From Mycetocola zhujimingii (lineage in GTDB: Bacteria > Actinomycetota > Actinomycetes > Actinomycetales > Microbacteriaceae): 64,000 nucleotides of DNA. A program made the position numbers and the translations under genes. This document shows positions 41,748-50,381 of the stretch, one piece after another (position 1 is the stretch's first letter; every line of letters begins with the position of its first letter). A model generated the notes under the pieces. That model was not told where the DNA came from and made no database searches. It saw only the letters and a list, made by a program, of their open reading frames with translations. Where the stretch lies: the NCBI RefSeq assembly GCF_003065425.1, contig NZ_CP026949.1:2666001-2730000 (forward strand), in the 5' to 3' direction.

Positions 41748-42815
41748 TCATACGCTCTCAATCCGTGCGACGCCGATCTTCGAGTCGGCCATCCCGTAGA
41801 ACACGAACCTCGCGCCGTCGATCTCCTCGATCGCCGTCGGAAATACGACGTTCGGAACGATGCCGGAGCGCTCGTCGTCGGTCTCTGCTTCGAGCAGCGG
41901 GAGCGCGGTCCTCGCGGTCACCCGCCACGGTTCCTCCGCGTCGAGAATCATGCCGCCGGTTGCGTAGTTGACGTTCTGTTGCTGGTCGAATGCCCGCGCG
42001 AGCACTCCGGTCACGCCGTGGTGCAGCAACAACCAGCCCTCCGGCACCCGGATGGGCGGCGGCCCTCCCCCGATCTTGAGCGCCTCGAACGCGAACTCCG
42101 GCGCTGCGAGCAGTCGATGACCGGCCCAGTGCGTGAGAGAACGGATGTCACGTGAAACGTCGTCAGCGTGCACGAAGCTGATCCAGATCGACTGCCGTTC
42201 GTCCTCGACGCCGTGCGGCACCCGAATCCCCTGGCCTGGCCTGATCTCGTCGAGGTCCCACATCGGCCGGTGGAGGACAGCGAAGCTCCGGATTCCATCC
42301 GGCCCGGTGACCGCCTCGGGGAAAAACACCGTGTCTTTGTTCGGAAACAGGTTGAGGTCGGTGTCGAGCGCGTCGTCGTACTCGAAGTGCACGGGCCCGA
42401 GCCTGGTCCAGTCGCGGAGGTCGGGAGATGTCGCGATCGCACTGCGCGGACCGAGCGGACCGTATGCCACATAGGTCATCACGTGCAGACCGAGTTCCTC
42501 GATCCAGGTGACCCGCGGATCTTCGACGCCGGCATTGCCGACGCCGCGCTCCCAGCCGCGGTCGGGCGCCAGCACGACCCCTTCCCGGTTCACGCCGACC
42601 GGGACCCCGTCCTCGATCACGACCCGCGCAAGACCCACCCGGGAGACGTTGCCTCTCTCCACCATCCTCGGCAGGAGATACAGCTCTCCGTCCGGTCCAC
42701 GGCCAGACCCCGGATTGAGCACGCCCTCCGCCTCGAGCTCGTTCCCCGGCTCCGGCGTCATGACGACCCCGACCCGGGTGAGCGTGTACGGGAACGAATC
42801 AGACCCTGTCGACAT
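41748..42815 (-). CDS. GH130-family glycoside phosphorylase or hydrolase
   Basis: A 355-residue five-bladed beta-propeller enzyme of the GH130 group, most of which cleave beta-mannosides (mannobiose, mannosyl-GlcNAc or beta-1,2-mannan) by phosphorolysis. Landmarks: LNPGSGRGPDGELYLLPRMVERGN, GVEDPRVTWIEELGLHVMTYVAYG (with the acid Asp of ExxDPR), KDTVFFPEAV, EDERQSIWISF and NVVFPTAIEEIDGARFVFYGMADSKIG. The ATG at 42815 is two bases after the inner permease stop. Hydrolase versus phosphorylase cannot be told without checking the phosphate-binding residues. As the only cytoplasmic enzyme of the operon it would process the imported oligosaccharide. Confidence 0.88.
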   Translation of the reverse strand: MSTGSDSFPYTLTRVGVVMTPEPGNELEAEGVLNPGSGRGPDGELYLLPRMVERGNVSRVGLARVVIEDGVPVGVNREGVVLAPDRGWERGVGNAGVEDPRVTWIEELGLHVMTYVAYGPLGPRSAIATSPDLRDWTRLGPVHFEYDDALDTDLNLFPNKDTVFFPEAVTGPDGIRSFAVLHRPMWDLDEIRPGQGIRVPHGVEDERQSIWISFVHADDVSRDIRSLTHWAGHRLLAAPEFAFEALKIGGGPPPIRVPEGWLLLHHGVTGVLARAFDQQQNVNYATGGMILDAEEPWRVTARTALPLLEAETDDERSGIVPNVVFPTAIEEIDGARFVFYGMADSKIGVARIESV

Positions 42816-42817
42816 GA

Positions 42818-43681
42818 TCACCCTTTCACGCCGGACCCGATGTCCGTCGAGACGAAGTACCGCTGGAAAACGATGAAGAGAACGATCACGGGAGCGGCGA
42901 GCACAACGGCACCCGCGAGCATCGCGCCGAAGGGATTCGACGTTGATGACGCGACGTTCGAGATGAAGTTCGCGAGCGACACAGCGAGTGGCTGCAGGCT
43001 CGCCTCCTTGGTGATGAGGAACGGCCAGAGGAACTCGTTCCACGGGCCGATGAAGGTCAGCAGAATGACGGTGAGCAGCGCAGGACGGACCAACGGAATC
43101 GCCACCTGCCAGAGCAGTCGGAACTCTCCGGCACCGTCCATTCGCGCGGCATCGAACAGTTCATTCGGCACCTGCAGGAAGTACTGGCGGAAGATGATCA
43201 CCGCTGTCGAGTTGATGGCGAACGGGAGGATCATGCCGAGGTGGGTGTCACCGAGTCCGTAGTCCCTCGCGATCATCACGTAGAGCGGGATCATGAGCAG
43301 CTGGAACGGTACGACCTGCACGAGAAGTGCCAGGGCGAAGATGACTCCGCGCCCCCGCCACTCGAGCACGGCAAGGGCGTAGCCGACGAGGAGGCCGAAC
43401 ACCGTTGTGCCAAGCAGAACACCGCCCGTAAAGATGCCTGAGTTGACGAGGCCCGAGAACAGGTTGATTCGCTCGTTGATGTTCGCGTAGTTCTCGACGG
43501 TGATGTTCCCCGGGGAGGGGAAGATGCCCCCGAGTGAGGTGTCTGGCGCTGCCTGCAGTGAACCGATCACCATGTAGTAGAACGGGAACAGGAAGAGCAC
43601 GGCGCCGATGGCGAGCACAATTCCGCGGAGGATCGACTGCCCGCGGCTGAGCTGGCCCGGGATGCGATGTCTCTGAGCCAT
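42818..43681 (-). CDS. Carbohydrate ABC transporter permease (MalG-like)
   Basis: A 287-residue permease with six helices. The N-terminal tail (QRHRIPGQLSRGQSILRG) precedes the first helix; the coupling loop is AARMDGAGEFRLLWQVAIPLVRPAL (about 190-213). The ATG at 43681 shares one base with the stop of the first permease (TGATG). The C terminus ends with YFVSTDIGSGVKG, the usual G-x-x-x-G-A/VKG ending of MalG-type subunits. Works with the MalF-like permease and the binding protein; an ATPase gene is missing from the operon, so a shared MsiK/MalK-type ATPase elsewhere is expected. Confidence 0.9.
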   Translation of the reverse strand: MAQRHRIPGQLSRGQSILRGIVLAIGAVLFLFPFYYMVIGSLQAAPDTSLGGIFPSPGNITVENYANINERINLFSGLVNSGIFTGGVLLGTTVFGLLVGYALAVLEWRGRGVIFALALLVQVVPFQLLMIPLYVMIARDYGLGDTHLGMILPFAINSTAVIIFRQYFLQVPNELFDAARMDGAGEFRLLWQVAIPLVRPALLTVILLTFIGPWNEFLWPFLITKEASLQPLAVSLANFISNVASSTSNPFGAMLAGAVVLAAPVIVLFIVFQRYFVSTDIGSGVKG

Positions 43682-44649
43682 CACTTGTCGTCCCTTCCAC
43701 CGGCGTAGCGGTACTGCAGCAGCGCGATCACGAGCACGAAGATCACGAGCACGACGCCGATGGCCGCCGCATAGCCCGGCTTTCCCTGTTGGATTCCCTG
43801 CTGGTACATGATGAGCACTGGCGATGCCGATGCTCCGTTGGGTCCACCGCCTCCGGTCAGGAGATACGGCTCGGTGAACAGATTCGCCCCCGTCACCGTT
43901 GCGAGGAGGAGCACGAGCACCGTTGCCGATCTGACACCGGGAATCGTCACCGAGAAGAACGATCGAACGGCCCCGGCCCCGTCGGTCGACGCGGATTCGT
44001 ACAGTTCGTTCGGCACGTTCTGGAGCGCGGCGAGATACAGCAGGATGTAGAAGCCAAGCTGCTTCCACGTGACAAACAACGCGATGGTCGGCATCGCCCA
44101 GTACGGGTTGATGAGCCAGGCCGGATCGGGCGCGAGCGGCCCAAGGAGTGTGGACACGAGCCCGTTTCCGTTGAAGAGGAACAGCCAGACTCCCACGACG
44201 GCAACACTCGCCGTGACGTACGGAATGTAATACGAGACTCGCAGGAACGCCCGGAAGCGCACGACCTTGTTGAGTGCGGTGGCGAGCACGAGCGACAGCA
44301 CAACGGTGAGCGGCACATTGATGATGAGGAAAATACCGACGTTGAGGAAGCTCCGCAGCACCCGTGGGTCGGTCAGCGCAGTGACGTAGTTTTCAATTCC
44401 GGTGAACGGCCGGTCGACGACCGCGCCCGGCGCCGAGAAGAAGTAATCGTGCACCGAAATGTAGCCGGCAAAGATAAGCGGGTATGCGAAGACCAGCAGC
44501 ACGAAGATCAGGTACGGCGCGCTGAAGAGCGCACCGAGCGGATGCTTGCCGAAGACGCGTTGCCGGACCGGTAGTTTTCCGGATGCCTTCCCTGACGTTC
44601 TCCGGGGGCTGCGAACCCCCGGAGAACGGCCGAGCGTATCGCTCGACAT
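43681..44649 (-). CDS. Carbohydrate ABC transporter permease (MalF/UgpA-like)
   Basis: A 322-residue permease. A basic N-terminal tail of about 35 residues is followed by six helices and the coupling loop SASTDGAGAVRSFFSVTIPGVRSATVLVLLL (about 219-249). The external loop after helix 1 includes NYVTALTDPRVLRSFLNVGIF. The ATG follows the binding-protein stop by three bases. First channel subunit of the sugar importer. Confidence 0.9.
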   Translation of the reverse strand: MSSDTLGRSPGVRSPRRTSGKASGKLPVRQRVFGKHPLGALFSAPYLIFVLLVFAYPLIFAGYISVHDYFFSAPGAVVDRPFTGIENYVTALTDPRVLRSFLNVGIFLIINVPLTVVLSLVLATALNKVVRFRAFLRVSYYIPYVTASVAVVGVWLFLFNGNGLVSTLLGPLAPDPAWLINPYWAMPTIALFVTWKQLGFYILLYLAALQNVPNELYESASTDGAGAVRSFFSVTIPGVRSATVLVLLLATVTGANLFTEPYLLTGGGGPNGASASPVLIMYQQGIQQGKPGYAAAIGVVLVIFVLVIALLQYRYAGGRDDK

Positions 44650-44652
44650 GGG

Positions 44653-45945
44653 TTACCCCTCACTCGCGAGGGCGTTGACCTTCTCGGCAGCATCGTTGAG
44701 GGCATCCTCAAGGTCGCCGTCACCCGAGATGACGGCCTTCGTGTACGCATCGCGGAAGTCCTGCAGCATCTCGACGGTGTTCGGACCAGCCGGGACTTCG
44801 ATCGTTCGGCCGGCCTGGTCACCGAACGTTGTGTATGCCGGGTTCGCCTCGAAGTAATCAGCGAAGGTTTCGGGAAGGTCGGAGCGCATGGGCATCTGGC
44901 CCGTCAGCTCGAGCAGTTGCCCGTCCTGTTCCTCGCTCGTCGCGAACTTCAGCACCTCCCACGCCGTTGCCTGGTTCTCGCACGCCGAGTAGAGGCCGAC
45001 GTTCTTGGCGTCGCTGAAGGTGTACGTCTCTTCGGCCGGGGTACCGTCCTGGGTCGGAACCGGGACGGCGCCCCAGTTCACGTCCTCACCGTAAACGGCG
45101 ACCGCCCACGGTCCGACGATGGCCATGGCCGACTGGCCACTGGCGAAGGCGTCCCCCTGGATCTGTTCCTTACCGGCAAGGCCCTCGTCGTAAATCGTCT
45201 TCCAGAACGTCGCAACATCGACCCCTTCTTCGTCCGCGAATGTTGCCTCACCGTCTTCGACCAGGCCGGTACCGCCGGTCTCGGCCGCGTACAGCGGCAT
45301 GAAGTCGAACTGGGCCTGGAAGAATTCGCTGGTCGGCGCAGGGTGGATCGCGAACGGTGCCGCTCCTGACTGCACGAGAGTCCTCGACGTGGCGAGGAAG
45401 TCGTCGTAGGTCGACAGGGCGGGGTTCTCCGGATCGAGTCCGGCGGCGGCGAACATGTCCTTGTTGTAGAAGATCATCACGGGGTTCGACTTCCACGGCA
45501 TCTGGAAGTACCCGCCCTCCGGTGACGAGTACTGGTCGGCCGCCTCGCCCGAACGCTCCTCGATGTACGACGCCCCGTCATCGAAGGTGGTGAGGTCGAC
45601 GAGCCCGCCCTGCTTCTGGAACTGGCCGACCGCAGACGGGGCCGTGTTGAAGACGAGGCACGGAGCAGTCCCCGCCGTGATCGCGGCGCCAATGACCTCC
45701 TCGCTCGACTTTCCAGCGGGAATTTCCTGGCCCTTGATCTGTTCATCGGGGTGGTCGGCGTTCCAGGCCTCGACCATGGCTTTGCCCCAGGCCACTTCCT
45801 GTTCGTTGTTGGAATACCAGATGGTGATGTCGCCCGTCGAGGTGAGGGCATCTGACGTGTTCCCTCCCCCTCCTGAGCAGGCGGTGAGCGCGAAGATGGT
45901 GACCGCGACTGTGGCGGTTGCCGTCATGAGAGTGCGTCGGTGCAC
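44653..45945 (-). CDS. Carbohydrate ABC transporter substrate-binding lipoprotein
   Basis: A 430-residue family-1 extracellular solute-binding lipoprotein. The signal peptide ends at the lipobox LTAC (Cys near residue 23) and the mature protein shows the two-lobe MBP fold (TIWYSNNEQEVAWGKAMVEAWNADHP, YFQMPWKSNPVMIFYNKDMF, IVGPWAVAVYGEDVNWGAVPVP). The GTG at 45945 with GGAG seven bases upstream is the start. First structural gene after the LacI regulator, 40 bases downstream. The ligand should be the oligosaccharide handled by the GH130 enzyme. Confidence 0.9.
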   Translation of the reverse strand: MHRRTLMTATATVAVTIFALTACSGGGGNTSDALTSTGDITIWYSNNEQEVAWGKAMVEAWNADHPDEQIKGQEIPAGKSSEEVIGAAITAGTAPCLVFNTAPSAVGQFQKQGGLVDLTTFDDGASYIEERSGEAADQYSSPEGGYFQMPWKSNPVMIFYNKDMFAAAGLDPENPALSTYDDFLATSRTLVQSGAAPFAIHPAPTSEFFQAQFDFMPLYAAETGGTGLVEDGEATFADEEGVDVATFWKTIYDEGLAGKEQIQGDAFASGQSAMAIVGPWAVAVYGEDVNWGAVPVPTQDGTPAEETYTFSDAKNVGLYSACENQATAWEVLKFATSEEQDGQLLELTGQMPMRSDLPETFADYFEANPAYTTFGDQAGRTIEVPAGPNTVEMLQDFRDAYTKAVISGDGDLEDALNDAAEKVNALASEG

Positions 45946-45985
45946 GAGAGTTCTCCTTATTTAGGCGCGGCGAGCGAGCCGCACA

Positions 45986-47005
45986 TTACTGTGGTGGCGC
46001 GGTGGATCGTCTGACCAGGAGCGTCGCCGGGGCGAGCGTCACGTTCGACGCTGCTCCGGTCGCTACCTGGTCGAGCAATGTCCTGGCGGCAACGCGGCCC
46101 CATTCGACAGGGTCGCTCGTAATCGTCGTCAGTGCGGGAAAGACAAAGGCGGAAATGTCGCTGCCGTCAAACCCGGTGATGGAAAGGTCGCCGGGCACGT
46201 CGAGTCCTCGTTGTTGGGCCACTCCGAGTCCGGCGATGGCCATGGGGTCGTTGGCGTAGACGATCGCGGTCGGCGGGTCATCCGCGTTGAGCAGCCGACG
46301 CGTGGCATCCGCCCCCTGCCCGACGGAGAAATCGGTCTCGATGACCTGTGAATCGTCGAGTCCGGCCTGGCTCATGGCGGCGCTGAACGATTCTCGTCGC
46401 CGACCGCCGTGGATCATCGACTGGTCTCCGGCCACGTGGGCGATGCGACGGTGACCGAGCGATACGAGGTGCGAGACCGCGGCCCGGATGCCTGACGTGT
46501 CGTCCAGCTCGACGAAGGGAAACAGTACGGTGCTCGCCGGGTGGCCGAGTGCGACGGCGGGGAGCCCGAGTTCTTCGAGGAGCCCAAACCGTTTGTCATC
46601 GTGGCGGAGGTCGGTGAGGAACACTCCGTCGACGCGGTTATCGGCCGCGAGGGTGCGGTACGCAGTGAGTTCAGCCGCCTCATCGGGAACCACGCTGAGC
46701 ACGAGCGCCCTGCCCTCATCGGAAAGCACTGATTCGACACCGGCGATGAAGGACGGAAAGAAGGGGTCTGCGCCGATCACCTCGGCGGCGCGACGGATGA
46801 CGAGGCCGAGTGCAAAAGACGTGCGGGTGGAGAGCGACCGCGCTGTCACGCTGGGGCGCCAGCCCAGGTCATCAGCCACGGCGAGGATGCGATCGCGGGT
46901 GCCTGCGGCGACGCCTGGCCTGTCGTTGAGGGCGAACGAGACGAGGCCCTTGCTGACTCCGGCCGCGCTGGCCACGTCAGCGATGGTGGGCTTTCGAGTG
47001 CTCAT
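45986..47005 (-). CDS. LacI-family repressor of the sugar/GH130 operon
   Basis: A 339-residue repressor. Residues 5-60 form the helix-turn-helix and hinge (TIADVASAAGVSKGLVSFALNDRPGVAAGTRDRILAVADDLGWRPS, split by the DNA-reading helix SKGLVSFALN), residues 65-330 the periplasmic-binding-like sensor (GLVIRRA...IVYANDPMAIAGLGVAQQRGLDVPGDLSITGFDGSDIS). The ATG at 47005 has GGAGG upstream. It heads the operon and its own promoter carries a LacI-type operator, so it is probably autoregulated and induced by the imported sugar. Confidence 0.91.
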   Translation of the reverse strand: MSTRKPTIADVASAAGVSKGLVSFALNDRPGVAAGTRDRILAVADDLGWRPSVTARSLSTRTSFALGLVIRRAAEVIGADPFFPSFIAGVESVLSDEGRALVLSVVPDEAAELTAYRTLAADNRVDGVFLTDLRHDDKRFGLLEELGLPAVALGHPASTVLFPFVELDDTSGIRAAVSHLVSLGHRRIAHVAGDQSMIHGGRRRESFSAAMSQAGLDDSQVIETDFSVGQGADATRRLLNADDPPTAIVYANDPMAIAGLGVAQQRGLDVPGDLSITGFDGSDISAFVFPALTTITSDPVEWGRVAARTLLDQVATGAASNVTLAPATLLVRRSTAPPQ

Positions 47006-47058
47006 CGTGCCTCCGCGGTGAGGTGGATGACCGGCGTCAGGGGAAACGGATTTCACAC

Positions 47059-47108
47059 CTGAACCGGTTTAGAACCCTCACGGTAGACCCGATCATGACC
47101 CCCGTCAA
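47059..47108 (-). promoter_or_regulatory. Promoter and operator of the LacI-GH130 operon
   Basis: On the minus strand TTGACG (47108-47103), 17 bases, TACCGT (47085-47080). Starting eight bases beyond, CTAAACCGGTTCAG (47072-47059) is a near-palindrome centred on AACCGGTT, a typical LacI-family operator core. It overlaps the expected start point, an efficient position for repression. Confidence 0.75.
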
Positions 47109-47214
47109 GGGAACAGCCGCCAAGCCGCCAGAGCAGGTCAGTTCGATCGAGCGCTCTGCTCCAGGCGTCCTGAGGCAGGACACCTGGAGCAGGCACAAAC
47201 CATCGCTCAAGCGG

Positions 47215-47997
47215 CTACCAGGTGGAGTCCCCGCGGATCACTGCGTCGGAACCGCCATCGATGAAGATAACCTGCCCGCAGAGGTGGCCGTTCTCCTCGC
47301 TTGACAGCCAGGCGAGGAGTTGGGCGACGGACTCGGGTCCGAAGAACCCGTTGAGCGGCATCGGAACCATCCCGGCCAGTTGGGTGCGGGCCTCCTCGGT
47401 GCCTGTCAGGGATGCGGTCATCGGTGTGAGGACGACCCCGGGTGCAACAGCGTTGAGCGGGATGTTCGCGCCCGCCCAGTCCGCCGTCGGCGCCTGGCGG
47501 CGGACCCAGCGCGAGAGCGCTTGCTTGCTCGAGCCGTAGATGAGGTTTCCCTGCTCCGGCGACCCTGCAGCCAGCTCAGCCGCACGAGCAAGTGCTGCCT
47601 CCTCGTTTCCATCGAGGAACGCGTCCAGCAGTGCGTCGTCGTGTGGCATGAGTGACGCCATTGAGGTCACGGCCACCGCCCGCGGAGAATCCGACTTCGC
47701 GAGCAACGGCCGAAGCCCCTCAAGCGTGGCGACAGCGCCGAAGTAATTGACCGCGGCGGTCGCCACGGTGGGAGAAGAAAGCCCGGCCACCGCGAGCACC
47801 GCGTCGATCCTGCCGTCGCTCAGTCGTTCGACCTCGCTCACGAGCGTCTGGCGGCCCTGAAGGGTCGTCAGGTCGACATTCACATCGCTCCCGGCGATGT
47901 CAGCGCCGATGACCCGAGCACCCCTGGCCTCGAGCAACTCCTTCGTCGCCTTCCCGATTCCGCTTGCTGCTCCGGTGATGACATAGGTTCGTTCCAC
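47215..47997 (-). CDS. Short-chain dehydrogenase/reductase
   Basis: A 260-residue classical SDR. The cofactor site is TYVITGAASGIGKATKELLE at the N terminus and the active-site Tyr-Lys pair is in LIYGSSKQALSRW (YxxxK). The GTG at 47997 is preferred over the ATG at 48009 because GGAG lies six bases before it and runs into the ATG itself. The length and the sequence GADIAGSDVNVDLTT resemble 3-alpha-hydroxysteroid dehydrogenase-like SDRs; substrate and direction are unknown. Gap of 111 bases from the AEC transporter gene upstream on the same strand. Confidence 0.85.
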   Translation of the reverse strand: MERTYVITGAASGIGKATKELLEARGARVIGADIAGSDVNVDLTTLQGRQTLVSEVERLSDGRIDAVLAVAGLSSPTVATAAVNYFGAVATLEGLRPLLAKSDSPRAVAVTSMASLMPHDDALLDAFLDGNEEAALARAAELAAGSPEQGNLIYGSSKQALSRWVRRQAPTADWAGANIPLNAVAPGVVLTPMTASLTGTEEARTQLAGMVPMPLNGFFGPESVAQLLAWLSSEENGHLCGQVIFIDGGSDAVIRGDSTW

Positions 47998-48108
47998 GAG
48001 GATCTCCATTGGTCGATTGAGCTGGATCCAGCTCTGCTCGGCCAGCATGGCAGGGTTGGGGCGGCAAGGACTGCAACGTCGCCAGACCGCTCCCTGTATT
48101 GGGGGCAC

Positions 48109-49029
48109 CTAGGTCAGGAGCAGGGACGCAATCAGCAGCACACCGACCGAACCAACCGTGGTGAGGAGCACGGTGTCACGGGCGAGGATAAGGCCGCGGG
48201 AATAGCGCTGCGCATAGTTGAAGACGTTCTGCGCGGACGGCAGGCTGGCAAGAACCACGACCGCGAACAGTTCGTGGCCTGTCATTCCGAAGCCGTATCG
48301 CCCGATGAGCCACGCGGCCACCGGCATGATCGCGAGCTTGATCGTCGTCGCGAGCAGGACATCCCGCCTGCCGGAGCCCGGCTCGAGGACTCGCGTCCCT
48401 GACAGCGACATCCCGAAGCTGATGAGCATGATCGGCAGCGCCGCGGCACCGATGAGGCGGAACGGCTCGAGCACCGGGTCAGGGAGTTCGACGCGAGTGA
48501 GCGAGACCACGAGTCCGAGAAGGGACCCGATGATGATGGGATTGCGGAACGGCTGGGTGAGAATGCGGCCGACGGATGCCTTCCCTCCGGTTCCGATGTC
48601 CAGCAGGGTAAGCGCGATGGGCGTGAAGATCAACAGCTGAAGGAGCACGACGGGCGCCGAGTATGTGGCGTCACCGAGAACGTATACCGAAACGGGAATG
48701 CCTATGTTGTTGGCGTTGACGTAGCCGGCCGCAAGAGCACCGATTGTCGCCTCCGGCAGTGCCCGCCGCCAGAGCAGGGCAGCGACCGCGATGAAAATCC
48801 CGAACGCCGTGAGCGCAGCGAGGAGTGAAACGACAAGAAGGGGAGAGAAAAGTCGGCTCACCTCTGCCTCGGCAAGAACCGTGAACAAGAGGCACGGTGA
48901 GAGCACAAAGAAAATCGCACGCGCCAGCACCGGTTGCCCGTGCGGGCCGAGCAGTTTGATGCGCCCGACGACATACCCAACGGCGATGATCACGCCGATT
49001 ACGAGAAACCCCGTCAGGACCCCAGACAT
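48109..49029 (-). CDS. AEC-family (auxin-efflux-carrier-like) transporter
   Basis: A 306-residue membrane carrier with about ten hydrophobic helices and no large soluble domain. Typical AEC landmarks are seen: the YVNANNIGIPVSVYVLG discontinuous-helix asparagine motif, IIIGSLLGLVVSLTRVELPDPVLEPFRLIGAAALPIMLISFGMSL, and the C-terminal SLPSAQNVFNYAQRY. Members export small organic anions or auxin. It precedes the SDR gene and may share a substrate with it; this cannot be tested from the sequence. Confidence 0.86.
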   Translation of the reverse strand: MSGVLTGFLVIGVIIAVGYVVGRIKLLGPHGQPVLARAIFFVLSPCLLFTVLAEAEVSRLFSPLLVVSLLAALTAFGIFIAVAALLWRRALPEATIGALAAGYVNANNIGIPVSVYVLGDATYSAPVVLLQLLIFTPIALTLLDIGTGGKASVGRILTQPFRNPIIIGSLLGLVVSLTRVELPDPVLEPFRLIGAAALPIMLISFGMSLSGTRVLEPGSGRRDVLLATTIKLAIMPVAAWLIGRYGFGMTGHELFAVVVLASLPSAQNVFNYAQRYSRGLILARDTVLLTTVGSVGVLLIASLLLT

Positions 49030-49117
49030 TCGTCCATTGTGTCAGCAGCAACGGCATCCGGTTGCCGATGCCTGCTGCCCCTGTCCCACGCCCCTAGCCC
49101 CCGAACACCGGCGTCGG

Positions 49118-49123
49118 TAGTGT
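49118..49123 (+). promoter_or_regulatory. -10 element for leaderless transcription of the alpha/beta hydrolase
   Basis: TAGTGT-CAGAGC-ATG with the ATG at 49130. Six bases from box to start codon. Confidence 0.5.
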
Positions 49124-49129
49124 CAGAGC

Positions 49130-49948
49130 ATGCCCCACCTGGATGTGCCGGGAGCCCGGCTGTACTACGAGACCGATGGTCACGCGTCGGACGAGCCGCT
49201 GCTCCTCATCCACGCGGGGATCGCGACTCTTCGCATGTGGGACCCCATCATCGGCATGCTCGCGTCCGACCACTACGTGATCCGATACGACACGCGAGGC
49301 TTCGGCGCAACGACCTGCGGCCCTGACCCCTACTCGGACAGGGACGATGCCAGGGCGTGCCTCGATCACCTCGGCGTTTTGCGAGCGACGGTCGTCGGCG
49401 CATCGCGCGGCGGCCGTATCGGGCTCGATGTTGCGGTCGAGACACCCGATCGGGTCGCCGGGATCGTCACCATTGGATCGGGTCCAAGTGGATTCCCCGA
49501 GGTGGAACTCACCGACGCCGAGGAGGAACTCTGTACCCAGCTGGACCGGGCGTCGGAGGCGGACGATCATGCCCGGATTGCCGACCTCGAGGTTCGCCTC
49601 TGGTCGATCGGTCCACTTCGGAACGAAGAGGACCTCGATGCCGACTTCGTGCGGACCGCTTACGAACTCAACCGGCTGAACGTCCGTCACCAGACGGCCA
49701 CTGTGGGCGCGGCCATCGACCTGGAGCCGCCGGCATACGATCGGGTGGTCGATCTCGAGATTCCTGCCCTGGTCACCGTCGGTGAGTTCGACATCACACC
49801 TGCTCTCGTCCAGTTCGAGTACCTCGCCGCGACGATCCCGCACGCGACCCGCCACGTCTTCACTGACGCTGCCCACCTGCCGAGCGTCGAGCATCCGCGG
49901 CAGTTTCTTGAGGTGCTGAAACCGTGGCTGAGTGAGCACGGGTTGTGA
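49130..49948 (+). CDS. Alpha/beta hydrolase
   Basis: A 272-residue alpha/beta-fold hydrolase with the triad nucleophile Ser92 (VVGASRGGRIG), an acid in VTVGEFDITP and His in DAAHLPSVEHP. The oxyanion-side motif is LLIHAGIATLRMWDP (HxG, with Ala in place of the usual Gly-Gly). An N-terminal LYYETDG start and a cap of about 60 residues (130-190) are standard for this enolactonase/haloperoxidase-like group. Three bases separate it from the NTF2-like gene, which may act on the same compound. Substrate unknown. Confidence 0.87.
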   Translation: MPHLDVPGARLYYETDGHASDEPLLLIHAGIATLRMWDPIIGMLASDHYVIRYDTRGFGATTCGPDPYSDRDDARACLDHLGVLRATVVGASRGGRIGLDVAVETPDRVAGIVTIGSGPSGFPEVELTDAEEELCTQLDRASEADDHARIADLEVRLWSIGPLRNEEDLDADFVRTAYELNRLNVRHQTATVGAAIDLEPPAYDRVVDLEIPALVTVGEFDITPALVQFEYLAATIPHATRHVFTDAAHLPSVEHPRQFLEVLKPWLSEHGL

Positions 49949-49951
49949 TCC

Positions 49952-50377
49952 ATGGTGGCGGAACCCAGCTCCTCGACGTCCTCTTCGACGCCGGCGCACA
50001 CGGTGAGCGAGTTGCTCACCGTCGCGCGCCACTGGGCCGATGCGATCGTTGCCAACGACGCGGCGCGAATTCGCGAGTTCGTGACCGAGGATTGGGCGAT
50101 CGTCTCGGCATCGGGAATTTCCCCCGGCTCACGGCTGCTCGACCTCGTCGCGTCCGGTGATCTGAGCCACACCGCCATGACGACAGTCGGTGACACCCGG
50201 GTCCGCGTCTTCGGAAACACGGCGGTACTCACCGCTCGCATCACCAACACCGCCGTCTACCGCGGTGCGGTAACGGACGCAGACGAGTGGACCACCGACG
50301 TGTTCGTCCGTCGGGGCGACCGCTGGGTGTGCGCGCTCACGCACTACACAGCGACGGCTCTGCCCGGCCCCGAGTGA
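49952..50377 (+). CDS. NTF2/SnoaL-like protein coupled to an alpha/beta hydrolase
   Basis: A 141-residue soluble protein. After a Ser/Thr-rich lead (about 1-20) it has the NTF2-like fold: LTVARHWADAIVANDAARIREFVTEDWAIVSASG, VRVFGNTAVLTARITNTAVYRG and the ending DRWVCALTHYTAT. A GTG two codons in would be an alternative start. It is co-transcribed with the hydrolase. No catalytic residue can be assigned. Confidence 0.75.
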   Translation: MVAEPSSSTSSSTPAHTVSELLTVARHWADAIVANDAARIREFVTEDWAIVSASGISPGSRLLDLVASGDLSHTAMTTVGDTRVRVFGNTAVLTARITNTAVYRGAVTDADEWTTDVFVRRGDRWVCALTHYTATALPGPE

Positions 50378-50381
50378 GCCC

